Shown: positions 12,722 through 21,945 of the stretch, piece after piece
Layout of the letters: every line of letters starts with the position of its first letter
How positions within the stretch are numbered: position 1 is the first letter of the stretch
Translations under genes and position numbers: made by a program
Notes under the pieces: model-generated
What the model was told of the DNA's origin: nothing
Databases searched by the model: none
What the model saw: the letters and a program-made list of their open reading frames with translations, nothing else
Assembly (NCBI RefSeq): GCF_000472785.1
Contig: NZ_AXAL01000012.1
Location: 62,001 to 126,000, forward strand
DNA from: Mesorhizobium loti CJ3sym
GTDB lineage: Bacteria > Pseudomonadota > Alphaproteobacteria > Rhizobiales > Rhizobiaceae
DNA length: 64,000 nucleotides
Reading direction: 5' to 3'

Positions 12722-13672
12722 TCAGTTTTCGCTCGGACGTACGACCGGCGGGCGGGCGGTCTGGCGCTGCGCGCCGGTCGTGCCTTCGCTGCGGAAGACC
12801 TCCTTGGCGATCTCGCCGATGCCGCCAAGCGAGCCGATCAGCGACGACGCCTCGAAGGGCATCAGCACGATCTTGCTGTTGGTGGCGGTGCCGATCCTGC
12901 CAAGCGCTTCGGTGTATTTGAGCGCCACGAAGTAATTCAGCGCCTGCACGTCGCCCTTGGAAATCGCTTCCGACACCACCTGCGTGGCGCGGGCTTCCGC
13001 CTCGGCCGAGCGCTCGCGTGCCTCGGCGTCGCGGAAGGCGGCTTCCTTGCGGCCTTCGGCTTCGAGGATCTGCGACTGCTTTAGACCCTCGGCAGCCAGG
13101 ATCTGCGCGCGCTTGTTGCGCTCGGCTGTCATCTGGCGGCCCATCGATTCGATGAGGTTGGCCGGCGGGTTGATGTCCTTGATCTCGACGCGTGTGATCT
13201 TGATGCCCCACGGATGCGCTGCCTCATCGACAACGCGCAGCAGGCGCTCGTTGATGGCGTCGCGGTTAGACAGGAGTTCGTCGAGGTCCATCGAGCCCAT
13301 CACGGTACGAATGTTGGTCATCGTCAGGTTGAGGATGGCGTTCTGCAGTCCGGCAACCTGGTACGCCGCCTGTGCCGCGTTGAGGATCTGATAGAACGCG
13401 ATGCCGTCGACACCGACGATGGCGTTGTCGCGGGTGATGATCTCCTGGCTCGGAACGTCGAGCACCTGTTCCATCATGTTCATCTTGGCGCCGATGCGGT
13501 CGACGAACGGTGTGATGATGTTGAGGCCCGGGCTCAGTGTCTTGGTGTAACGGCCAAAGCGTTCGACGGTATAGTTGTAGCCTTGCGGAATTGTCTTGAT
13601 GCCCTTGAACAGCACCAACACGACAAGGGCCACCAGAACGACAACCGCAATATCGAAACCACTGAAACCCAT
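12722..13672 (-). CDS. SPFH/Band 7 domain membrane protein (stomatin/paraslipin type)
   Basis: 316 residues. An N-terminal membrane segment (about 5-25, DIAVVVLVALVVLVLF) is followed by the Band 7 domain (about 30-190; IPQGYNYTVERFGRYTKTLSPG) and an Ala/Glu-rich coiled coil (about 190-250) that supports oligomerisation. The start is the ATG at 13672, preceded by GAGGGAGA, rather than the longer frame from 13705. Forms an operon with the NfeD partner downstream. Likely a scaffold protein, possibly paraslipin (QmcA) like. Confidence 0.93.
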   Translation of the reverse strand: MGFSGFDIAVVVLVALVVLVLFKGIKTIPQGYNYTVERFGRYTKTLSPGLNIITPFVDRIGAKMNMMEQVLDVPSQEIITRDNAIVGVDGIAFYQILNAAQAAYQVAGLQNAILNLTMTNIRTVMGSMDLDELLSNRDAINERLLRVVDEAAHPWGIKITRVEIKDINPPANLIESMGRQMTAERNKRAQILAAEGLKQSQILEAEGRKEAAFRDAEARERSAEAEARATQVVSEAISKGDVQALNYFVALKYTEALGRIGTATNSKIVLMPFEASSLIGSLGGIGEIAKEVFRSEGTTGAQRQTARPPVVRPSEN

Positions 13673-13793
13673 TTGGCTCTCCCTCAGATGCAAGCCGCGC
13701 GACATATTTCAGTGCCGCCGACTTCACCAAAGACTTAAGTGTGTTTCAGCAGCGTTACAATCAGGTGATGAGGGATTGTTTGCAGGATTGCAA

Positions 13794-15005
13794 TCAGCGA
13801 TTGAATGCGAACAGCTCTGCATCCATGTCGGCAAGCCCTTTGATCGAAGCCGGAATGATTTCGGAAGCGATCTGGGAGAAGGTGATGCCGTTGCCGCCAT
13901 AGCCCATGACGGCATGGATGCGTGGATGCCTGGGAACCGCACCGATATAGGGCAGGCCCGTGGTGGTTGTACCGAAGGAGCCGGTCCAGGCGAATTCGGG
14001 CCTGACGTCGAGATGAGGAAACAGCCGGCCCAGTTTTTCGGCAATGCGCGCACTCTTGTCGGCGATGAGTGCATCGCGCCTTGCCTCGTCGACAAAATCC
14101 TCGTCCTCGCCGCCGCAGATGACACGGCCATCGGCTGTCGCGCGCATGTAAAGATAGGGATCCGATGCTTCCCAGATGAACGCGGCTTCCGGCCAGATCT
14201 TTCGCAATTGCGGGTGTGTCGCGATCGCCCATGTCGAGATGACCTGATGCGCCGCCGCCGGCACGATGTCGACCAGCTCATAGCCCGTGGCCAGGGCAAC
14301 ATGCCGTGCCGTGATGGTGGGGCCGTCCTTTGTGGAGACGATAATCTCGTCGGCACTGTCCTTGATCGCCGTCGCTTCGACACGGGCGTAGAAGCGCGCC
14401 TTGCGCTCCAGGGCCTTGAGCAGCAGCCCGGCCGTCAGCTTGCGCGGGTCGAGCGCGATGTTGTCGTGGCTAAGAATGGCGCCGTCGCGATCGATGCCGT
14501 ATCGCTCAGCCAGCGGGGCCGGTGTGAGATAGGTCGCCTTTATGCCAGCTTGCCGTCGTGCGTCGGCTTCCTCCCGCAGTTCCGAAGGACCCAGCACAGT
14601 GCCGGCGAGATAGAGTGACTGGGTGCGACTTGGACTGCAGTTGATGCCAAGTTCTGCGATGCGGCCAGCAAGATTGGTCACGGCGAGCCGCGAGCGCCGC
14701 CAGGCCTGTTGCGCAGAGGTCTTGCCGATCATCTTCGAGAGCGTCGAAAGCGGCTGGTCGATTTCGAACTGCACAAGCGCGGTGGTCGCGGGGGTGGAGC
14801 CCTTGAGCGGTCCGCGCCGATCGATGCAGATCACCTGATGGCCTTCCGCCGTCAGCGCCTCTGCCATCATGGCGCCGCTGATGCCCATGCCGATAATCAG
14901 CACATCTGTCTTGACGTCTCGGGTCAGCGCTGAAGTCGGCACCGCCGGTGCGCGATAGGCGGACCAGACGGGCCGGCCAGTTCTGAGATCAAGTTTGCGG
15001 GACAT
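13794..15005 (-). CDS. FAD-dependent oxidoreductase, D-amino-acid oxidase (DAO) superfamily
   Basis: 403 residues. The FAD-binding GxGxxG is seen as LIIGMGISGAMMAEAL (about 36-51), with the acidic ribose-binding residue in ICIDRRGP. The C-terminal part has IGAVPRHPRIHAVMGYGGNGIT, the second flavin-contacting segment of the DAO fold. Relatives include glycine/sarcosine oxidase-like and GabA/PuuB-type amine oxidases; the substrate cannot be read from sequence. ATG with GGAG eight bases upstream. Ends 52 bp before hemH begins its own 3' end, both on the minus strand. Confidence 0.85.
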   Translation of the reverse strand: MSRKLDLRTGRPVWSAYRAPAVPTSALTRDVKTDVLIIGMGISGAMMAEALTAEGHQVICIDRRGPLKGSTPATTALVQFEIDQPLSTLSKMIGKTSAQQAWRRSRLAVTNLAGRIAELGINCSPSRTQSLYLAGTVLGPSELREEADARRQAGIKATYLTPAPLAERYGIDRDGAILSHDNIALDPRKLTAGLLLKALERKARFYARVEATAIKDSADEIIVSTKDGPTITARHVALATGYELVDIVPAAAHQVISTWAIATHPQLRKIWPEAAFIWEASDPYLYMRATADGRVICGGEDEDFVDEARRDALIADKSARIAEKLGRLFPHLDVRPEFAWTGSFGTTTTGLPYIGAVPRHPRIHAVMGYGGNGITFSQIASEIIPASIKGLADMDAELFAFNR

Positions 15006-15056
15006 CCATTTCTCCGGAAAGCGCGCCTCAACGCCCCGAAGCGAGCGTTGTTCCGG

Positions 15057-16121
15057 TTAGACCCAGCCTGACAATTCCCGCCGCACCATGGCCTCGATCA
15101 CGGCCATGCCCTCGGTACTGTCGTTGAGGCAAGGGATATGGGCGAAATTCTTGCCGCCGGCGTGATGGAAGGTCTCGGCTGCTTCCCGGCCAATCTCGTC
15201 GAGCGTCTCGATGCAGTCGACGGAAAAGCCGGGGTTGACGATGGCGATCGACTTCACGCCGTCCTTGCCCAGTTTCTCCACGGTCTTGTCGGTGTAGGGC
15301 TGCAGCCATTCCTGGGCGCCGAAACGCGACTGGAAGGTGATGATCAGTTTCTTGTCATCCCACCCTAGCCGTTCACGCAACAGCCGGGTCGTCTTTTGGC
15401 AGTGGCAATGATAGGGATCACCCTTCTCGAAATACGGTTTCGGGATGCCGTGATAGGAGGTGATGACCACCTCCGGCTCGAAATCCAACGTCGCCAGATG
15501 CTGCTCGATCGAACGTGCCAGCGCCTCGATGTAGACGGGCTCGTCATAGTAGGGCGGCACGCTGCGCACGGCAGGCGCGCGGCGCATCTTCATCAGCGCC
15601 CGAAACAGCTGGTCGTTGGCTGTCGCGGTGGTGGTCGCCGAATATTGCGGATAGAGCGGGAACGAGAGGATGCGGTCGCAGCCTTGCGCGACCAAGCTCT
15701 CAGTGACGCTCGCCGTCGATGGATTGCCGTAGCGCATCGCCCAGTCGACGACGACATTGGGCAGGTCGCGCAGCGCCTCGGCAAGCTTTTCGCCCTGGGC
15801 GCGGGTGTAGGTGCGCAGAGGGGACTCGTTCTTCTCCCGGTTCCAGATCCGGGCGTAGTTGGCGCCCGACTTTTTCGGCCGCGTCGTCAGCACAAGGCCG
15901 TAGAGGATCGGATACCAGATTGCCCTGTTGAGTTCGATGACACGCGGATCGGAGAGGAATTCCCTGAGATAGCGCCACATCGGCTTGAAGTCGGTGCCGT
16001 CAGGCGTGCCGAGATTGACCAGCATGACGCCGACCTTGCCGGCCTTGACCGGCGGATGGCCGGTCGGCAAGGGGCCGACGGCCTTCGCGGCTGTGGCATC
16101 GACAGGGGTGGAAAGCGTCAT
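15057..16121 (-). CDS. hemH: Ferrochelatase
   Basis: 354 residues, normal length. Inserts Fe(II) into protoporphyrin IX, the last step of haem synthesis. The N-terminal MLVNLGTPDG and the metal-site histidine in SYHGIPKPYFEKGDPYHC, plus the acidic SVDCIETLDEIG segment, mark the family. No C-terminal hydrophobic extension is seen. ATG is preceded by TGGAGAA. The 5'-nucleotidase gene lies upstream on the same strand with a possible terminator between. Confidence 0.96.
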   Translation of the reverse strand: MTLSTPVDATAAKAVGPLPTGHPPVKAGKVGVMLVNLGTPDGTDFKPMWRYLREFLSDPRVIELNRAIWYPILYGLVLTTRPKKSGANYARIWNREKNESPLRTYTRAQGEKLAEALRDLPNVVVDWAMRYGNPSTASVTESLVAQGCDRILSFPLYPQYSATTTATANDQLFRALMKMRRAPAVRSVPPYYDEPVYIEALARSIEQHLATLDFEPEVVITSYHGIPKPYFEKGDPYHCHCQKTTRLLRERLGWDDKKLIITFQSRFGAQEWLQPYTDKTVEKLGKDGVKSIAIVNPGFSVDCIETLDEIGREAAETFHHAGGKNFAHIPCLNDSTEGMAVIEAMVRRELSGWV

Positions 16122-16199
16122 ACGGGTTCTCCAGAAGACGCGAACCTAACCATCTTGCGTCCGCTTTCAATGCAGCGTCTGGCCGCACCTTAGCTTGAA

Positions 16200-16232
16200 A
16201 ACGCAAAACTCGCCCGGTTTCCCAGGCGGGTT
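16200..16232 (-). terminator. Possible terminator after the 5'-nucleotidase gene
   Basis: Read on the minus strand, AACCCGCC and GGGCGAGTT form a stem with one G-T pair, followed by TTTTGCGTTTT. The stem is moderate and the T run is interrupted. Confidence 0.45.
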
Positions 16233-16257
16233 TGTCGTTGGAAGAGGCGAAGCGGCG

Positions 16258-18375
16258 CTACTTCGCCGGGATGGTCAGCGTCGCGCCAAGCTTGAGCTGG
16301 TGGGGTCTTTGACCCTTGTTGGCCTCATAGATCAGTTTCCACTTGGTCGCATCGCCATAGGCCTTCTTTGCCAGATCCCAGTAGGTGTCGCCGGCAACGA
16401 CGACATGGCTGCCCGTGGCTGGAGCGGCTTCAGCGGGCTTTGCTGGCTCTGCAGGCTTCGCGGGTTCTGCTGGCGCAGGGGCCGGAGCAGCTTCGGCCGG
16501 CTTTGCCGGTTCGGCTGGTGCAGGCGCCGCTGGTGCGGGAGCCGGCGGAGCGGGTGGTGGCGGTGCTGCCTCCGTCGATATGGCCGGTGGCGTGTTGGCG
16601 ATATCGCCTGAGTTGGCGGGCAGTTCCGGCATGGCCGGTGCTGCGTCGGCGGGCTTGGCTGGCTTGGCGGCTTCGGCCGGTGCTGGCGCTGCCGGCGCGG
16701 TCTCCGCCGGCTTTGCGGGTTCGGCAGGTTTGGCCGGCTCGGCAGCAGGCGCCGCCGCGACGGTCGCGGCGATTTCGGTGATGCGGCCGTCGAGCTTCGG
16801 CGTGTAGGGCCGGTGCGCTGCGAGATAGTCGGCGACGACCTGTTCGAGGCCCGGACCGTAATCATAGGCGTTCTTGGCCTTTTCAGCGAAGACCTTGTAG
16901 CCGTCGCCGCCTTGGCGGACATAGTTGTTGGTGGCGACGAGATAATCCTTGTCGGGGTTGATCGGCGTCCAGGCGCCGTTCTCCATCACCTCCACCGACT
17001 TGACGCGGCCGGCATTGGGCGCAACCGACTTGTCGAAGGAATATTTGAGACCCGCGACCTGCGGGAAGCGGCCGGCGCCGTCCTCGATCTGGCTGAGACC
17101 GCCTTCGAGACCCGCGACCAGATCCTTGCCGGAAATCTGGAAGGTCGCCAGCGTGTTCTGGAACGGCAGCACGGTCAGCACCTCACCCATGGTGACGGTA
17201 CCCTTGTCGATCGAGGCGCGCAGGCCGCCGCCATTGGAGATAACGATCTCGACGCCCTGTCCCTTGACGCGGTCGAGGATGGCGTCGGAGACGAGGTTGC
17301 CCATCGCGCATTCCTTGGCGCGGCAATTCTCGCGGCTGCCGTCGATCACGTCGGTGGTTTCGGCCACTTCCTTGTTCTTCAGGGCCTCGATCGGCGCGCC
17401 GAGTTCCTTGATGCGGGCAAGCACGGCGTGATCCGGCGTGATCGACTTGTCGAGATAGATCGGATCACCGCTCGCCGATTTGACGACGCCATTGTCGTCG
17501 AACACCACCTTGAACTCGCCGAGATATTTCGAATAGGAGGCCGCCTGCACGACCGGCACCTTGTAGCCGTCGGGGTTGTCGACCATCGTCGGGTAGGGGC
17601 CCGCAGCCTTCGGATCGGTGTTCGACAACAGCGTGTGGCTGTGGCCGCCGACGACCACGTCGATGCCGGGGATCTTGGCAATGACATCGCGCTCCCTGTT
17701 GTAGCCGATATGGGTCACGGCGATGATCTTGTTGACGCCCTGCGCCTTGAGCTTCTCGACTTCCGCGGTGATCGACTTGACGTCGTCCGCAATGGCGATA
17801 TTGGGGCCGGGGGATGCGAGTTCGGGCGTGTCGTTGGTGACGGCGCCGATGATGCCGATCTTCTGGCCACCGACGTCGACGACGATCGACGGCTTGATCT
17901 TGCCCGCTGCGCCAGACTTGTGGTTGGGCACCACATTGGCGCTGACGATCGGGAACTTCGCCTTGTCGAGGTAAGGCACCAGCGCGCTCTCGCCGTCGTC
18001 GAATTCGTGGTTGCCCAGCGTCACCGCGTCGGGCTTGATCTGATTGAGGAATTCCTCTTCCACAGCGCCCTTGTAGGTGGTGTAGAACAGCGATCCCTGG
18101 AAGCTGTCGCCTGCATTGAGCAGCAGCACGTTCTGCCCTTCAAGCTTCTTGCGCTCCTGGGCGATCGCCGTGATCAACCGGCCGGCGCCGCCGATGCATT
18201 CGCCCTTGGTCTCTTCGTCGGCCGAACAGGTCGACTCGTATTTGTTGTTGCCTTCGATGCGGCTGTGCCAATCGTTGAAATGCAAAATGTTCAATGTGTA
18301 GTCGGCAAAGGACGCGCCGACCGACAAGCCGAGCGCGGAGGCGGAAAGTGCGGCAATGGCGACAATCTTCTTCAT
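16258..18375 (-). CDS. Secreted 5'-nucleotidase / 2',3'-cyclic phosphodiesterase with C-terminal LysM domain
   Basis: 705 residues. Signal peptide 1-24 (ends SFADY). The metallophosphatase domain has all metal motifs: NILHFNDWHSRIE (near 29), NAGDSFQG, GNHEFDDG and GGHSHTLL. The 5'-nucleotidase C-terminal domain follows (about 335-520; NGGGLRASIDKG, NNYVRQGGDGY). Then about 110 residues of Pro/Ala/Glu repeats (AEPAKPAEPAKPAE type) and a LysM domain at the end (VVAGDTYWDLAKKAYGD). The enzyme would hydrolyse extracytoplasmic nucleotides, with LysM holding it to peptidoglycan. ATG 18375 has AGGAG upstream. The LysM fusion is unusual compared with E. coli UshA. Confidence 0.92.
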   Translation of the reverse strand: MKKIVAIAALSASALGLSVGASFADYTLNILHFNDWHSRIEGNNKYESTCSADEETKGECIGGAGRLITAIAQERKKLEGQNVLLLNAGDSFQGSLFYTTYKGAVEEEFLNQIKPDAVTLGNHEFDDGESALVPYLDKAKFPIVSANVVPNHKSGAAGKIKPSIVVDVGGQKIGIIGAVTNDTPELASPGPNIAIADDVKSITAEVEKLKAQGVNKIIAVTHIGYNRERDVIAKIPGIDVVVGGHSHTLLSNTDPKAAGPYPTMVDNPDGYKVPVVQAASYSKYLGEFKVVFDDNGVVKSASGDPIYLDKSITPDHAVLARIKELGAPIEALKNKEVAETTDVIDGSRENCRAKECAMGNLVSDAILDRVKGQGVEIVISNGGGLRASIDKGTVTMGEVLTVLPFQNTLATFQISGKDLVAGLEGGLSQIEDGAGRFPQVAGLKYSFDKSVAPNAGRVKSVEVMENGAWTPINPDKDYLVATNNYVRQGGDGYKVFAEKAKNAYDYGPGLEQVVADYLAAHRPYTPKLDGRITEIAATVAAAPAAEPAKPAEPAKPAETAPAAPAPAEAAKPAKPADAAPAMPELPANSGDIANTPPAISTEAAPPPPAPPAPAPAAPAPAEPAKPAEAAPAPAPAEPAKPAEPAKPAEAAPATGSHVVVAGDTYWDLAKKAYGDATKWKLIYEANKGQRPHQLKLGATLTIPAK

Positions 18376-18508
18376 CTTCGTCTCCTGGAAAGCTGATCAG
18401 CGGCGTTTAACGCTCTTGCTTGACTGGGATATAACAGCCAGCGCCTGGGTCATGTTCCCATCGTGTTCGGGTCGACGCAAGCAGAAATCCGGTGACATTT
18501 GCCGGCAT

Positions 18509-18546
18509 AAAAAAGGACGGCGGCCAGTGGCCGCCGTCCTTTTTTT
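18509..18546 (-). terminator. Strong Rho-independent terminator after the Omp10-like gene
   Basis: GGACGGCGGCC pairs perfectly with GGCCGCCGTCC around a 3-nt loop (AGT, 18526-18528), flanked by A and T tracts on both sides. It lies 20 bp after the stop of the lipoprotein gene and upstream of the 5'-nucleotidase start. Confidence 0.92.
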
Positions 18547-18566
18547 GAAGTCCGACCGGTGTTGGT

Positions 18567-18944
18567 TCAACTCCGGCGCGTAAACACGAAGTTCTTGCCG
18601 GCCGCGTCCGTGCAGTTGAGCTGATTGATGGACACCATCAGGCAGTTGGTGTTGATCTGCGTCTGACGGATCAAGGAGGTACCGGTGATCTCGAGGGACG
18701 TAGCGCCAGTCATGGTGTAGGTGCCCTCGGCGAATGGCTCGCCGGTTTCGGCCGAAACAGTCTTGTATTTTCCGCCGTTGAATGTCGACAAGGCCTTGCC
18801 GGTGCCATCGATCCACGAGCCCTCGACCCCCTTCGGCGCGGCCGCCATCGGCGGTTGGTCAGGACCGCTGGTGGTGCAGGCAGCGAGCATCGTGGCAAGG
18901 GCACCCGCCACGCCCACAGAAAGAACTTTGCGCGCAATAGTCAT
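18567..18944 (-). CDS. omp10: Omp10-type outer membrane lipoprotein
   Basis: 125 residues. The lipoprotein signal ends in the lipobox LAAC, with the acylated Cys near residue 22. The mature part (GVEGSWIDGTGKALSTFNGG, then NCLMVSINQLNC and a terminal FTRRS) matches, from memory, the Brucella/rhizobial Omp10 lipoprotein, a small beta-barrel resembling the protease inhibitor AprI/Inh fold. Two cysteines eleven residues apart may form a disulphide. The ATG at 18944 with GGAGAGG upstream is chosen; the frame is open further but without lipobox logic. Symbol by resemblance only. Confidence 0.85.
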   Translation of the reverse strand: MTIARKVLSVGVAGALATMLAACTTSGPDQPPMAAAPKGVEGSWIDGTGKALSTFNGGKYKTVSAETGEPFAEGTYTMTGATSLEITGTSLIRQTQINTNCLMVSINQLNCTDAAGKNFVFTRRS

Positions 18945-19072
18945 GTGAAATCCTCTCCAAACGCATCGGCCGAGAAAATCGGATTCGATTTCTGGAAGGC
19001 CCGATACGAACGTCCCAAGTGTTATAGCGGTAAGCATCCTATGGGATGCACACCGCTTCAAGCCGCATTCCT

Positions 19073-19098
19073 TCAATCGCCCGATTTCCGGGCGATTG
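19073..19098. other. Hairpin downstream of homospermidine synthase gene
   Basis: AATCGCCC pairs with GGGCGATT around a 7-nt loop. No T run follows on the minus strand, so it may be an mRNA 3' stem or a poor terminator. The rest of 18945-19127 shows no gene. Confidence 0.4.
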
Positions 19099-19127
19099 CA
19101 AGGCAATGAGGCATGGTGCCCAGGGTG

Positions 19128-20573
19128 CTATCGGACGAGGATGTTGCGGAATTGCCACGGGTCGCTACGGTCAAGGTCTTCGGGGAACAGGCCCGGGCGC
19201 CTGTCGAGCGGTGTCCAGTCGGTGTAGTGGCCCTCGACCGGGCCGAGATATTGCGCCTGCACGTCCAGGCAGCGCTTGTAGTCCATCTCGTCGGCCTCGA
19301 CGATGCCGGCGTCAGGGTTTTCCAGGGCCCAGACCATGCCGGCCAGAACCGCCGACGTGACCTGCATGCCGGTGGCGTTCTGATAGGGCGCCAGCTTGCG
19401 CGCCTCGGCGAGCGAGAGATGCGAACCGTACCAGTAGGCATTCTTGTCGTGGCCGTAGAGCAAGACGCCGAGCTCATCGACACCGTCGACCAGTTCGTTC
19501 TCGTCAAGCACGTGGTGCACCGGCTGAGGCTTGCCGGCGGCGCCGAACATCTCATCCAGCGACAGCATCGCGTCGTTGCAGGGATGGTAGGCATAGTGGC
19601 AGGTCGGCCGGTACTGAACCTTGCCCTTCTTGGAGCGGACGGTGAAGAAATCCGCGATCGAGATCGCCTCGTTGTGCGTCACCAGCAGGCCGTATTGCGG
19701 GCCTGGCGTCGGGCACCAGGAGCGCACGCGCGTGTTGGCGCCGGGCTGTTCCAGGTAGATTGCGGCCTTGGAGCCGTGTTTGTGCTTCTTGGCGTTCTTC
19801 GGCATCCAGTTCTCATGCGTGCCCCAGCCGAGCTCGGCCGGCTGCAAGCCCTCGGAGATGAAGCCCTCGACCGACCAGGTGTTCCAGAACACATTCATCG
19901 GCTTCGGCTTCTTGGCGCGCTGGGTGTCGCGCTCGGCGATGTGGATGCCCTTGACGCCGGCCTTCTTCATCAGCTTGGCCCAGCCCTCGCGGTCTTCGTG
20001 CCCAGGCTCCGAGAACTCCAAGCCGAGATCGGTAGCGAGATTGACCAGTGCCTGCTTGACGAACCACGAGACCATGCCGGGGTTGGCGCCGCAGGTGGAG
20101 ACGGCGGTGGCGCCGCCGGGCTTGTCGTGCTTTTCCTTGATCAGCGCTTCGCGCAGCGCATAGTTGGTGCGGCTGGCATTGTCGGCCTTGGCGTCGAAAT
20201 AGAAGCCGAGCCACGGCTCGACGACGGTGTCGATGTAGAGCACGCCGAGCTTGCGGCAAAGCCGCATCAGGTCCACCGAGCCGGTATCGACCGACAAATT
20301 GACGCAAAAGCCCTGGCCGCCGCCATTGGTCAGCAGCGGCGTCAACAGCTTCTTGTAGTTCTTCTCGGTCACCGCATCCTGGACGAAGGCGATGCCGCGC
20401 TCGTCGAGCAGCTTGCGGTCGGTGTCGCGCGGATCGAGGACCGTCATGCGCGACTTGTCGAACTTGAAATGGCGTTCGAGGAGAGGCAGCGTTCCCCGGC
20501 CGATCGAACCGAAGCCGATCATCACCACGGGGCCGGTGATCTCACCGTAAACGGGCCAGTTTTCATTCGCCAT
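19128..20573 (-). CDS. hss: Homospermidine synthase
   Basis: 481 residues, normal length. Condenses two putrescines (or putrescine and spermidine) into sym-homospermidine, the main polyamine of many rhizobia, using NAD. The Rossmann motif is VMIGFGSIGRGTLPLL near residue 18; other conserved parts are VDTGSVDLMRLCRKL, IDTVVEPWLGFYFD and TCGANPGMVSWFVKQAL. The ATG at 20573 is favoured, with AAGGAG 11 bases upstream; a GTG at 20585 overlaps that site. Its putrescine would be supplied by the ornithine decarboxylase encoded at 45504. Confidence 0.95.
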   Translation of the reverse strand: MANENWPVYGEITGPVVMIGFGSIGRGTLPLLERHFKFDKSRMTVLDPRDTDRKLLDERGIAFVQDAVTEKNYKKLLTPLLTNGGGQGFCVNLSVDTGSVDLMRLCRKLGVLYIDTVVEPWLGFYFDAKADNASRTNYALREALIKEKHDKPGGATAVSTCGANPGMVSWFVKQALVNLATDLGLEFSEPGHEDREGWAKLMKKAGVKGIHIAERDTQRAKKPKPMNVFWNTWSVEGFISEGLQPAELGWGTHENWMPKNAKKHKHGSKAAIYLEQPGANTRVRSWCPTPGPQYGLLVTHNEAISIADFFTVRSKKGKVQYRPTCHYAYHPCNDAMLSLDEMFGAAGKPQPVHHVLDENELVDGVDELGVLLYGHDKNAYWYGSHLSLAEARKLAPYQNATGMQVTSAVLAGMVWALENPDAGIVEADEMDYKRCLDVQAQYLGPVEGHYTDWTPLDRRPGLFPEDLDRSDPWQFRNILVR

Positions 20574-20700
20574 TTTATCGAGCACTCCTTCAGAAAACGC
20601 TTTGCCGCAGCCGTCTGGCCGCGGCGCGACAAACCATAGATCATTGTCACAATAAAGGGAAAAGCAGGGACAGGGTTAGCCCGGGACCATCCAGATCCGC

Positions 20701-21945
20701 CTACGGTTCCAGCAATTTCGCGAATTCCGGCTTGAACAGCGCCTGTGCCTCGGAGACCGGCATTTCAAGCAGGTCGTCGCCGCAAGCCTGGATGACGTTG
20801 GGCAAATCCTGGAACCCGAAGACCAGAATCTGCTTGTCACCATCGCGTTTGAGGCTGGCGGCCAGATAGTCGTTGATCAGATCGTCGGTGCCGCATTCGG
20901 CCTCGGACTCCACCTCTGTCTGGTCGCTCGGCTTCTTGCGTTTTTCCCTGACGAAGGCGAGCAGCGAAGGGCCGGGTTTACCGTCGACTGTATCGGAAAA
21001 CATGTCCTGAAGGCCAAGCAGTGCGCCCCGGCGCACATCCATGACATAGCCGTTGGAATAATTGTCCGGATGCGCCCCGCCGCAGAACAGGCTGCCGGAT
21101 TCCCGCCAGCTCATCAGCTTTGACGTCAGCGACGTCACTTGCGAATGCGAATCCTCGTAGCCGCCAAGGGAGCCGTCATCCATGCCTTCGATGGGCGGAC
21201 CTTCGTGGAAACCGGCATAACGCAGGGCCGCGCAACTCAGGGCGCTGAGGCTGTCATGCCAGTGCCGGCTCTGCAGCAAGGCATTGGCGGCCTCGATCGG
21301 CGTGCCGCCGGCGAGATCGACAATGCGCGGCCGGGCGAATTTGGTGCGCGGATCGGTGACGTAATCATAGGCCGCGTCTGGCCAGCCGGCCTTGGCATCC
21401 GCCTTTGGCGCGAAATCGAGCTTGAGATAATCATAGGGTGAAGCGGCCATGGTGATTGGCGCATTGTCGGCCGAGAACGTCATGTCGGTGAAATCATAGA
21501 GATCGCGTGGCGTCGTCGCCGGCGTCTCGGTCTGCGCCCGGCTCGCGATCCGGGTCAGCTTCAACGGCAAGGCTTTCTTGGCGGTCCAGGTGCCCTCCAG
21601 CGTCTTGCCCTTGTCGGAGGAACTCAGCCGCCAGACAGCGGCAATTGGCGGGGCCTGACCTTCGCCGCACTTCTTGGCATCGCAGGCTTCTTCCTCGGCC
21701 AACTGGAAGGCGGTGCCCTTGTTCGACTTCGCCTGCAACGGGATATCCACGCCCTTGGAGCGATAGAAATAGCGGCCCGCCAGTGCCGCGCCGGCCGTTG
21801 CCGGATCGCCGGTGAATTCGACGACGATGTCGATGTTGCCGAGCTTGCCGGCATAGGTCACCGGTTCGGCGCGCGCCGTTAGCGGCAACGCCAGCAAGGC
21901 ACCGAGCAGCGCGGCCCGCCTCACGACAGTCCAGATCATTGTCAC
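20701..21945 (-). CDS. Secreted protein of unknown function with DUF3298-like C-terminal part
   Basis: 414 residues. A signal peptide (about 1-27, ALLGALLALPLTARAEP) makes it periplasmic. The N-terminal half has a paired Cys (CDAKKC near 90) and beta-rich sequence; the C-terminal half has GGAHPDNYSNGYVMDVRRG, recalling the GGAH...D...G pattern of DUF3298/RsiV-type domains. I do not recognise the whole protein. The GTG at 21945 overlaps the DUF3445 stop (GTGA), suggesting translational coupling; an ATG at 21939 is the alternative. Last gene of the run pabB-pabC-DUF3445-this gene. Confidence 0.7.
   Translation of the reverse strand: MTMIWTVVRRAALLGALLALPLTARAEPVTYAGKLGNIDIVVEFTGDPATAGAALAGRYFYRSKGVDIPLQAKSNKGTAFQLAEEEACDAKKCGEGQAPPIAAVWRLSSSDKGKTLEGTWTAKKALPLKLTRIASRAQTETPATTPRDLYDFTDMTFSADNAPITMAASPYDYLKLDFAPKADAKAGWPDAAYDYVTDPRTKFARPRIVDLAGGTPIEAANALLQSRHWHDSLSALSCAALRYAGFHEGPPIEGMDDGSLGGYEDSHSQVTSLTSKLMSWRESGSLFCGGAHPDNYSNGYVMDVRRGALLGLQDMFSDTVDGKPGPSLLAFVREKRKKPSDQTEVESEAECGTDDLINDYLAASLKRDGDKQILVFGFQDLPNVIQACGDDLLEMPVSEAQALFKPEFAKLLEP

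Noticed and set aside
16440..16780. Pro/Ala repeats as a possible DNA repeat array or CRISPR
   Set aside because: The repeats are in-frame AEPAKPAE-type codons of the nucleotidase linker, irregular and without spacers.
16813..18396. 527-residue frame antisense to the 5'-nucleotidase
   Set aside because: Composition is that of a complement shadow and it runs through all catalytic motifs of the real gene.
19113..20639. 508-residue frame antisense to homospermidine synthase
   Set aside because: Shadow of a well-conserved gene; no homology seen.
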